The notes beneath the pieces are model-generated. The model was not told the origin of the DNA. It did not search any database and was given only the letters and a program-made list of their open reading frames with translations. Positions 1 through 9,702 of a stretch of DNA of 27,956 nt are shown here, piece by piece; position 1 is the stretch's first letter; each line of letters starts with the position of its first letter. The stretch comes from an uncultured Planctomycetaceae bacterium (GTDB lineage Bacteria > Planctomycetota > Planctomycetia > Planctomycetales > Planctomycetaceae). A program made the translations under genes and the position numbers. The stretch lies in contig CAIXQV010000278.1 of assembly GCA_903921605.1 (NCBI GenBank), positions 1 to 27,956 of the forward strand, given 5' to 3'.

Positions 1-3222
<3,222 letters not shown>

Positions 3223-3224
3223 TC

Positions 3225-3250
3225 GATTTTTGATTTGAGATTTGAGATTT
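3225..3250. repeat. Short heptamer tract (GATTTGA-type) abutting the metH start
   Basis: About three and a half imperfect tandem copies of a GATTTGA heptamer occupy the bases just upstream of the metH ATG, ending within three bases of it. On the metH strand the tract reads as AAATCTC/AAATCAA units. It sits where a ribosome binding site would be expected and none is visible. Tracts like this may have arisen by slippage; no function can be assigned. Confidence 0.6.
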
Positions 3251-3267
3251 GGCGGCGCCGAATAGAG

Positions 3268-3320
3268 TCCCGTCGGCGGAGCGACGGGTGTACCGTACGC
3301 CCGTCGCTCCGCCGACGGGA
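3268..3320. repeat. Perfect 21-bp inverted repeat, REP-like palindrome
   Basis: The left arm at 3268-3288 and the right arm at 3300-3320 are exact reverse complements over 21 bp, GC-rich, with an 11-base spacer that can itself pair over three bases. The palindrome lies in the 260-bp spacer between the DUF1501 stop and the metH start. No T-tract follows either arm, so it is not a typical intrinsic terminator. A REP or small non-autonomous palindromic element is the best reading; a transcript-processing hairpin is possible. Confidence 0.75.
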
Positions 3321-3333
3321 ATTCCGCGATAGC

Positions 3334-3347
3334 GCGGCGATCACGAT
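3334..3347. repeat. Small GC-rich hairpin beside the larger palindrome
   Basis: A 5-bp perfect stem (CCGCG and CGCGG) with the loop ATAG lies about a dozen bases beyond the 21-bp palindrome. It may belong to the same structured spacer. It is weak on its own and could be chance in GC-rich DNA. Confidence 0.3.
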
Positions 3348-3482
3348 CGGAGAGAGGACAGCGAGCGTTTGGGCCGCGCGCATTCTAAGGGCGTTCCCAC
3401 TCGACACAAAGCCGGGGTGTACGGTTCAACCGATATTCAGGCAGCCGGGAGCGAAAATGCGGGGAATCGAGTGCGAAATCCC

Positions 3483-4901
3483 TCAGACAAGCTCAGAAAT
3501 TGGCTTTCCGACCTCAACCAGCGGAGTTGGGCGACCAGCCGGATTGACCCAATGACCCCCGGGATCAATTCCCAGATGGCTGAAGACCGTCGCCGCCAGA
3601 TCGCCGGGTCCCAGCGGTCGTTCGTGAATCGAGCCACCTCGACGATCGGTCGCACCGATCACCTGACCGCCCTTGGTGCCGCCGCCAGCCATCAGGAATG
3701 ACATAACGCCCGGCCAGTGATCTCGGCCGGCGGTTTTTGTCATGACCGGACTGCGACCGAACTCACCGATCACGATCACAAGAGTCGTCTCCAGCAGTCC
3801 TCGCTGATCAAGATCGCTGATCAGGGCTGTGATGCCGCGATCAAGGACAGGCAGCATTGGCGTCAGGCCTTTGGCAATTCCGCCCCACTGGACTTCATCG
3901 CCGTGATGGTCCCAATGTCCCCACGCATCGCTCATGGTGACGAAGGTGACACCGGATTCAACAAGGCGACGTGCCAGCAAAGCTTTGTCACCGAACGAAT
4001 CTCGCCCATAGCGATTGCGAACTTCGTCCGATTCCTCGGTTAGATTGAAAGCCTTCTGAGCCGTCCCGCCCAGCACGAGATCATACGCTTCCTGAGTGTA
4101 ACGGTCCTGTTGCTGGAAGCTGACGGACGAATCCAGGTTGCGACGAAAGCGATCCAGCTCACGTCGGAGTGAATCGCGATCCTGTAAGCGAGGTGCTTCA
4201 ACACCTTTCGGCATCGAAAACTTGCCATCAACGCGCATGCCGTCGAGCGGTTCGTATTGTTGTCCTAAATCACCGGCACCGTAAACATCCGCACCCATGC
4301 TGTTCGCCAGCGCGACGAACGGAGGCATTCCGGGAGAATTCGGGCCTTTGAATTTTGCGGCCACTGAACCCATTGAAGGGTAACCGCCACCCTGCCGACC
4401 AATTTCGCTGCGTTGAGCTTTCGGGTTTGCGGCCTGAAACGTAATCGGAGTATGGTTGCTTGCACCTGCGTCCATTGAACGAATGATGGCGAACTTGTCC
4501 ATCATGGCCGCCTGCAAAGGCATGTGTTCACAGATGTCAATGCCCGGCACGCAAGTAGAAATTGGCTTGAAGGGCCCGCGAATTTCGGGGCTCATTTCCG
4601 GCTTCATGTCCCACATGTCGATCTGACTGGGGCCACCGGAAAGCCATATCTGAATGACCGATGTGGCTCTTTTTTTGTTTTCGGCAAGACCACCTTGAGC
4701 CTTTGCCTGCAACAGTGAGGGAAGCGATAGCCCCGCAGCCCCCGTTAAGCCAGCCTGCAGAATCCAGCGGCGGCGGCCGATTCGGAGTAGCGGATTTGCT
4801 TCCGGGCCGAAGAGCTGCCCCATAGCGTTAGTTGAATGTGATACGATCCGGCTCGAGGCGAGATGGCTCGCCGAGTTGAGGATTGGGCTGGAACTGGACA
4901 T
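3483..4901 (-). CDS. Tat-exported DUF1501 family protein
   Basis: This 472-residue protein belongs to the DUF1501 family, which is expanded in planctomycetes, has an alkaline-phosphatase/sulfatase-like fold, and lacks a firmly known reaction. A Tat-type signal is visible: GRRRWILQAG at residues 42-51, then a hydrophobic AAGLSLPSLL stretch. Family motifs follow: WLSGGPSQIDMWDMKPE early, GEFGRSP and GRDHWPG in the C-terminal half, a GGGTKGGQVIGATDRRG block, and a C-terminal GKPISEL. I chose the ATG at 4901 because GGAGG sits five bases upstream; a TTG at 4913 in the same frame overlaps that site and is less likely. DUF1501 genes usually neighbour a DUF1549/DUF1553 gene, but here the neighbours are metH and a divergent membrane-protein gene. 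The protein probably acts outside the cytoplasmic membrane; substrate unknown. Confidence 0.93.
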   Translation of the reverse strand: MSSSSPILNSASHLASSRIVSHSTNAMGQLFGPEANPLLRIGRRRWILQAGLTGAAGLSLPSLLQAKAQGGLAENKKRATSVIQIWLSGGPSQIDMWDMKPEMSPEIRGPFKPISTCVPGIDICEHMPLQAAMMDKFAIIRSMDAGASNHTPITFQAANPKAQRSEIGRQGGGYPSMGSVAAKFKGPNSPGMPPFVALANSMGADVYGAGDLGQQYEPLDGMRVDGKFSMPKGVEAPRLQDRDSLRRELDRFRRNLDSSVSFQQQDRYTQEAYDLVLGGTAQKAFNLTEESDEVRNRYGRDSFGDKALLARRLVESGVTFVTMSDAWGHWDHHGDEVQWGGIAKGLTPMLPVLDRGITALISDLDQRGLLETTLVIVIGEFGRSPVMTKTAGRDHWPGVMSFLMAGGGTKGGQVIGATDRRGGSIHERPLGPGDLAATVFSHLGIDPGGHWVNPAGRPTPLVEVGKPISELV

Positions 4902-4906
4902 TTGAG

Positions 4907-4911
4907 CCTCC
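4907..4911 (-). promoter_or_regulatory. Shine-Dalgarno site deciding the DUF1501 start
   Basis: GGAGG on the minus strand, five bases before the ATG at 4901. It favours that ATG over the in-frame TTG at 4913. It stands out because most genes in this window have no recognisable ribosome binding site. Confidence 0.7.
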
Positions 4912-5107
4912 AAGTTACGAAATCCATGCCTCGCCTAGTGCCTGTGGTATCAGGATCTATCGTCAACTTCAAGCCGGAAATCCGGTTTGGGTTGAATGAT
5001 GCCGGGTTCGCACATTCAATAATCGCGAATTTTCCCCCGAGTTCAGTGGTTTGAGCGTACTCCGCGAGAAGCTGCGGTACCCTGTTACCCGGCCGTTTCT
5101 GAATAAG

Positions 5108-7513
5108 ATGTCTCGAGAAGTCGTGATCGTGCCTCATTCCTCCACCTCCATGTTTCCCGGTTTCCTGATGCGATTCGCTGCAATTCTTGTGGTTTTGTCA
5201 GTCTGGTGCTGGCCGGTCGCGGCGCAGGATGCCGCTGTCGATGGATCTGTGACAATTGATCGGTTGTCGATGGGCTTCAATGGCGTGGGGCGAGTCGGCA
5301 ATTGGCTTCCCATTCGCCTGCAGGTGCACGGATTTGCAGCAACGCACGAATGTATCCTGACGGTTATTGCCAGCGATGCCCGTGGGGACCAGTGTGAAAG
5401 TAAGGTGGCGGCTGCAGTCACCGATTCCTCCGGAGCACTGGACATCCGAGGAGTTTTCATGATCGGCCGTCTCGATAGTCCGGTGCGGCTTCGCCTCGAA
5501 GACGCTGACGGAAAGATTCTTTGGCAACATTTGGTGCCTTGTCGAGCAGTTGGGAATTCCGCTGAAACAGAACGATCAGAATCCGATTTAACGGTTCCGG
5601 TTGTTGCCGAGATGAAACTGCTTCGTCATCACTCGCAAACAGTTCTCGTGGCCGGAACGCCAGCCGGGCTTGGCGAGCTTGATAAAGAATTGGCTGCGAA
5701 TGAATCGACTCGCGATGAATTGTCATTGCTGAAAGTTGGTGCGTTGAGCGATTTTCCGGAGACGCGTCGTGGTCTTGATTCCGTCGACACGATTTTGCTC
5801 GTAACGGAATATGGCTTGTCAGAAAGTCAGACAGAAGCGATTCGAGAATGGGTGTTGACCGGGGGAAATCTTCTGGTCAGTTGTGGTGAAAACCTGCCTC
5901 AATTTCTGACAAGTCCGATTGGTCAGTGGCTTCAGCCGGTGTTTGGGATCGATCAAAATCTTTTGGCAAGCAGGGATCTGACTGCTCTGCAAAACTTTGT
6001 TTCAGGGTCCAGTCAGCTTCAGACAAATCGCTATGAAGTACCCATCGTAAGGCTCGGTTCTGACCAGCCGCGGATTATTGTGAACTCCATCAATGGGCCC
6101 TTGATTTCTCGAATCAGTTCCGGGGCTGGCGTCATCACCATGTTGGCCGTCGATCTGAATCTCAAGCCCCTGGATCGATGGCTGTCGCTCTCTGATCTTT
6201 ATGAAACTCTGCTGTTTGGCCGAATCCTGGAAGTCGGCACCGAACAGGCGCGTCGAGGCGGCAGGATCTCCAGCAGCGGAGTTACTGATATTGCAACTCA
6301 ACTGGCAAATGCTGCTGATGCTATCCCGGCGAATGAACGATGGTCGAGCTGGCATGCGATGTTAATGATGCTGGTCTATCTGGTCGTCATTGGCCCCCTC
6401 GACTATCTTCTGGTAGTCAGATTGCTGCAACGTCCTCGACTGACGTGGTTGACATTTCCGTCAATGCTGGTGCTGGCCTGTGGTCTGACCCTATGGTGGT
6501 CTGGCAGTCAGCGCGCGGCGGCGACGGTTCGTCAGATACACCTGCTGGATGTGTCGCAGGGAGAATCAAGGCAATTTGTGCGAACGCGTTCGTGGAGCAG
6601 TTTATCGACATCACAATCGCAATATGGAAGTGTGTCAGTAACAGACTTTCCTCCCGCATTGGCCTCGGCCAATTTAAGTGAGAAAACCTTGATGTGGCAT
6701 GGCCGCAGCGAGGATGTGTACGGCGGATTGTATCGTCCGGGTGGGGCCGGTTTGGGGCAGCAGTCCAGTCGACGAACAGAAATTGGGGACGCGAAATTTA
6801 CGTCTGTGCCTTTAATGGCTGATGGTTCCCGAGCGTTTCTGGCGGAGTCGTTTTCGGGCTCGAGCGATGCACGCTTGTTTGAGTCACAGCTTGTGATGCC
6901 AGGGACTGGATTGCTTGAAGGCAGTTTTGAACATCATCTTCCGGGGGCTGTCCGCGACTGGGTGATAGTGTTTGGTAATCGAGCCTATTTCCCGGCGGAA
7001 AAGGCCGACGAAGATTTCCGACGTATAGAACCCGGACAGAAGTGGACTCGAGAATCAGGTCGTCTTCGCATTGCAGAAATTCGTGATTTTCTGAGAGGCA
7101 CGCGAATTATTGCGGGGGGACCTAAGAAATCTAACGCGGACGGTCCAACATCAACACAGGTTCAGGCTGAGTACAATGTCAATGGAGCGAATCCGTTCGA
7201 CATATTGCTGATGACGTCACTCTATCAGTCGGCCGGTGCTGAAAATTATGTGAAGCTGAAGAACGAATACCTTCGCCGCGACGAAGTCGGAACCGCTCTG
7301 CAACTGAACACCGCACTTCTGATCGGCGTCATCGATACGCCACTGAGTCAGCTCGGTCTCGAAGATCAAACCGTAGAGCCGACTTCCACTGGAACCGTGG
7401 TTCGATTGTTTCTGCCAGTGAAACGAGCCAGTTCTTCAAACATGCTGGATCTCGCGGACCCGAACGCGGAACAAAACGCAAAATCGGCTGCAGAGAAGTC
7501 CGAGCAGAAGTAG
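5108..7513 (+). CDS. Large secreted/membrane protein with possible amidotransferase-like domain
   Basis: I do not recognise a named gene. From the ATG at 5108 the protein has 801 residues. A signal-type segment (MRFAAILVVLSVWCW, ending VAAQ) lies at residues 21-40, so the true start may be a later ATG at 5150 or 5168; a TTG at 5051 also opens the frame. An extracytoplasmic beta-rich part follows. Around residues 226-262 the VDTILLVTEYGLSESQ and GGNLLVSCGE segments resemble class I glutamine amidotransferase-like domains of predicted membrane proteins, without an obvious catalytic cysteine. Two membrane helices lie near 415-437 (containing VVIGPLDYL) and 447-464, followed by a roughly 330-residue C-terminal region of unknown fold. 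The IGPLDYL segment recalls proteins seen near MoxR/DUF58/VWA genes, but none are here. It diverges from the DUF1501 gene and converges on cutC. Real gene: near certain; function: unknown. Confidence 0.88.
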   Translation: MSREVVIVPHSSTSMFPGFLMRFAAILVVLSVWCWPVAAQDAAVDGSVTIDRLSMGFNGVGRVGNWLPIRLQVHGFAATHECILTVIASDARGDQCESKVAAAVTDSSGALDIRGVFMIGRLDSPVRLRLEDADGKILWQHLVPCRAVGNSAETERSESDLTVPVVAEMKLLRHHSQTVLVAGTPAGLGELDKELAANESTRDELSLLKVGALSDFPETRRGLDSVDTILLVTEYGLSESQTEAIREWVLTGGNLLVSCGENLPQFLTSPIGQWLQPVFGIDQNLLASRDLTALQNFVSGSSQLQTNRYEVPIVRLGSDQPRIIVNSINGPLISRISSGAGVITMLAVDLNLKPLDRWLSLSDLYETLLFGRILEVGTEQARRGGRISSSGVTDIATQLANAADAIPANERWSSWHAMLMMLVYLVVIGPLDYLLVVRLLQRPRLTWLTFPSMLVLACGLTLWWSGSQRAAATVRQIHLLDVSQGESRQFVRTRSWSSLSTSQSQYGSVSVTDFPPALASANLSEKTLMWHGRSEDVYGGLYRPGGAGLGQQSSRRTEIGDAKFTSVPLMADGSRAFLAESFSGSSDARLFESQLVMPGTGLLEGSFEHHLPGAVRDWVIVFGNRAYFPAEKADEDFRRIEPGQKWTRESGRLRIAEIRDFLRGTRIIAGGPKKSNADGPTSTQVQAEYNVNGANPFDILLMTSLYQSAGAENYVKLKNEYLRRDEVGTALQLNTALLIGVIDTPLSQLGLEDQTVEPTSTGTVVRLFLPVKRASSSNMLDLADPNAEQNAKSAAEKSEQK

Positions 7514-7568
7514 TGTTTTCGACGATCGCTCGATCTGGTTTCACGGACGTCTCCGCAGAGCTCGTGAG

Positions 7569-8345
7569 TCACAGAGTGAGATCAGAGTATTCGATCGCAT
7601 GAAGCAATTCATCCAGCTTTTGCTGCGAAGTGCGACCATGGTAGAAGTCATCACAGCCGGGCAGGCCGATTCCCATCGATGTTGAATGCGCGGAGATCTC
7701 GGAAGCGATTTCTCTCGCAGCCGAATGGATCTGCTGAATGCCAGTGGCTCGAATCAGCGAGGCGACGTTGTCGGCTCGAATTCCTCCGCCCGGCAGGATC
7801 TCAATTCGGTCGCGTGCCAGTTGATGCAGCGTGGAAAGTTCAACGGCTCCTTCCGCAGCAGTCTTTGCACCGCCGCTTGTCAGGATTCGATTGAAGCCGC
7901 AATCAACAAGCTGTTGCAAAGCAAAGTTCAGGTCAGGCAAAAAGTCAAAGGCCTTGTGAAAAACGAGAGTGGCGTTGGGAAACGTTCGGCGAACTTCTGC
8001 ACATCGGATCACGTCGATTTGGTTGCTCTGCGTCAGAAAGCCTGACGCCAGTCCATCGATCCCTTTCTCAAGCAAGCTTTCACCTTCCTGTAGCATCAGG
8101 CGAAATTCGGCGTCGGAGTAAACAAAGCCGCCTTCCCGAGGACGCACCATGGCAATGATCGGTCCAGGGAATATTGTTCGCGCCGCAGCGGCTAGTGCTG
8201 ATGTGGGGGTCAATCCTCCGACAGCCATCCCGCAGTTCAGTTCGATGCGATCAACACATCGACTGGCTGCCAGCAAAACGTCGTCGATTCCGCCGACACA
8301 CAGTTCGACAGTGATGTTTCGAGGTGAGGGAGTTGAGGTTGTCAT
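7569..8345 (-). CDS. cutC: CutC family protein (copper homeostasis CutC homologue)
   Basis: A 258-residue TIM-barrel protein of the CutC family, cytoplasmic, historically linked to copper tolerance; a direct copper role is not settled. Conserved segments are all present: VELCVGG and RIELNCGMAVGGLTP at the N-terminus, MVRPREGGFVYS, LVFHKAFD (most members have HRAFD), RILTSGG and ILPGGGI. Length matches the family, about 250 residues. The ATG at 8345 gives the expected N-terminus (MTTSTPSPRNITVELC). An upstream in-frame start at 8513 would add 56 residues that are translated repeat DNA, so I reject it. There is no Shine-Dalgarno sequence, and a MITE-like element begins only nine bases upstream of the ATG and may set its 5' leader. 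The gene converges on the large membrane-protein gene, leaving a 55-bp gap. Confidence 0.92.
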   Translation of the reverse strand: MTTSTPSPRNITVELCVGGIDDVLLAASRCVDRIELNCGMAVGGLTPTSALAAAARTIFPGPIIAMVRPREGGFVYSDAEFRLMLQEGESLLEKGIDGLASGFLTQSNQIDVIRCAEVRRTFPNATLVFHKAFDFLPDLNFALQQLVDCGFNRILTSGGAKTAAEGAVELSTLHQLARDRIEILPGGGIRADNVASLIRATGIQQIHSAAREIASEISAHSTSMGIGLPGCDDFYHGRTSQQKLDELLHAIEYSDLTL

Positions 8346-8353
8346 CGGTTGCC

Positions 8354-8500
8354 CTATTTGGACTGCGGCAGCCTGCTGCCGCTTTTGAGCAGGCAGCCTG
8401 CTGCCAGGCCACTCGTGTAAAATCCTGCAGAACGTGAGCAGACTGATCCACATCAGGCCATGAATCGAAAAGCTGCAGCGGGCTGCAGAAGTCCAAATAG
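8354..8500. mobile_element. MITE-like non-autonomous element, about 147 bp
   Basis: The two ends form imperfect terminal inverted repeats. The 31 bases at 8354-8384 match the reverse complement of 8470-8500 at 27 of 31 positions, including an exact outer 11-mer CTATTTGGACT. The interior of about 85 bp encodes nothing. Each end carries nested short palindromes, and the GGCAGCCTGCTGCC unit appears twice, 25 bp apart (8367-8380 and 8392-8405). No clear target-site duplication is visible and no transposase is in the window. The element fills most of the spacer between divergent cutC and the NPYEAP gene. It could instead be a fixed structured repeat rather than a mobile one. Confidence 0.55.
8365..8386 (+). 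terminator. Terminator-like hairpin inside the MITE-like element
   Basis: A 7-bp perfect GC-rich stem (GCGGCAG with CTGCCGC, loop CCTG) is followed by TTTT on the plus strand. It has terminator form, but the nearest plus-strand gene ends at 7513 and the converging cutC lies between, so it may have no terminator role here. It could simply be part of the repeat element. Confidence 0.3.
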
Positions 8501-8642
8501 CTGGGCCTGCCAAAACTCAAACAAGCAAGTAAGGCAGTGGCAGGCTTCGAAAGAGACAGCGTCGAGAATACACTAGGTGGAACTCCGCGACAATTTCGGT
8601 GCCGGCGGTAATTGGAACAGTCCTTGTTTCGGCGATCGGTCT

Positions 8643-9383
8643 ATGTCTTTTCCGACTGGTTCAGCAAATCCCTACGAAGCACCGGCTGTGGATATGTCGC
8701 CGGTGTCGTTGGCGGAGGACACCGAGTTTCTGTTCAACGACAAGGTCGTCGCAGGGATTGGACGAGTTTCGTTGCCGAATGTCTGTGTCATTTCAGGAGA
8801 ACGAAAGGGCTTGGTTCGTCGTGAGACCTGCTTACGCTGGTGCAGTCGGTGGCTGACTATCCTGGGGAAAATATTGATCGGTCTGGTAATTATTTCGATC
8901 GCTCAATTGCTGCCGATTAACTCCACCTTCACAGGAGTTGGCAAAGGTAGGAGTTTGTTTGAAATGCTGCCATTTTTTGTGGGAACGGGAGCGGCGATTG
9001 GAGTGGTTTGCGTCAGTGTCATTGGGCGTCTGATGGGGCAGACAGTCACCGTTGCATGGTCCATTTCTGACCGCGTTATCCGAAGAATTCGCTGGATCTG
9101 GATCGGCGGGATTTTTGCCATCATGGGCATTTTCACTCTCGAGGCTCTACTATCGCCCCCAGGGCAAAATTATTGGGTTTTCTGCGCGATACTAGCTTTC
9201 TTTATCGGCAGTAACACGCTGTCATTCGCCACCGCCGCGGGGTACCGGCCGCTTAAAATTCTGGGCAGCCAAGACAGCCTGTTTCTCATTGGCGGATTCC
9301 GTAAGCCTTTTTTGTTTGAGGTCCAAAGGCTCGCCGCCCTGCGTTCTTCGAGAGAATCGGGGACCGTGCCGAAGCCGGATTGA
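8643..9383 (+). CDS. Four-helix membrane protein with N-terminal NPYEAP motif
   Basis: No named family is recognised. The 246-residue protein starts at the ATG at 8643 and carries NPYEAP at residues 9-14, a short N-terminal motif shared by many otherwise unrelated planctomycete proteins. A GTG at 8577 would add 22 residues before it and is less likely. A soluble stretch follows with C48 in a PNVCVISGE segment and two more cysteines at 63 and 67. Four predicted membrane helices lie near residues 70-92, 105-128, 151-170 and 177-198, then a C-terminal tail of about 48 residues. It is probably an inner-membrane protein. It diverges from cutC across the MITE-like element and is followed by aceE 319 bp downstream, with no sign of a shared operon. 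Confidence 0.8.
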   Translation: MSFPTGSANPYEAPAVDMSPVSLAEDTEFLFNDKVVAGIGRVSLPNVCVISGERKGLVRRETCLRWCSRWLTILGKILIGLVIISIAQLLPINSTFTGVGKGRSLFEMLPFFVGTGAAIGVVCVSVIGRLMGQTVTVAWSISDRVIRRIRWIWIGGIFAIMGIFTLEALLSPPGQNYWVFCAILAFFIGSNTLSFATAAGYRPLKILGSQDSLFLIGGFRKPFLFEVQRLAALRSSRESGTVPKPD

Positions 9384-9702
9384 ATGGAGGGGACCGAAAA
9401 CCTACAATCCGCCGCTTTAGTAAATTTGGGCAGGCTGCCCCGCAAGGAGCATTTCCTGCCGGACGGCGTTTGCTGTCCGTCCAGAATCTGCGAAAACTCC
9501 GTGCCCAGCACGGTTTGCGAACAGATTGACGATTTGTGAGTACAGAACCAGCGTCCGGATATTCGACATAATCGTCAATGTCGAAACTGGCATGGGTTTC
9601 CCCCATGCGCATGGTGTTCTGGCGTGGCCGAAGCCTTCGTGACGGTCCCGGCTCAAAACCTATCATTGCTCCTGTTGGCTGAAATTATCTCTGGGGAAGC
9701 GA
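9384..9702. other. 319-bp spacer before aceE with several hairpins
   Basis: I see no convincing gene; the open frames on the minus strand lack a recognisable domain. Three short perfect hairpins are present: 9428-9440 (GGGCA/TGCCC), 9499-9513 (CCGTGC/GCACGG, followed by TTT) and 9590-9608 (GCATGGG/CCCATGC). The spacer presumably carries the aceE promoter and leader, but no confident -10/-35 pair stands out. A GGGGA five bases before the aceE ATG is a weak ribosome binding site. Confidence 0.5.

Noticed and set aside
3223..3482. Possible cobalamin riboswitch before metH
   Set aside because: No B12-box-like conserved segment is seen in the spacer; the structure present is a simple palindrome plus a heptamer tract.
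8346..8513. Upstream in-frame extension of cutC by 56 residues
   Set aside because: The added residues translate the MITE-like element and do not resemble CutC N-termini; the ATG at 8345 gives the family start.
9286..9666. Minus-strand frames of 79 to 126 codons in the aceE upstream region
   Set aside because: They overlap the end of the NPYEAP gene and have arginine/proline-rich composition typical of chance frames in GC-rich DNA. They may cover repeat DNA but are not supported as genes.
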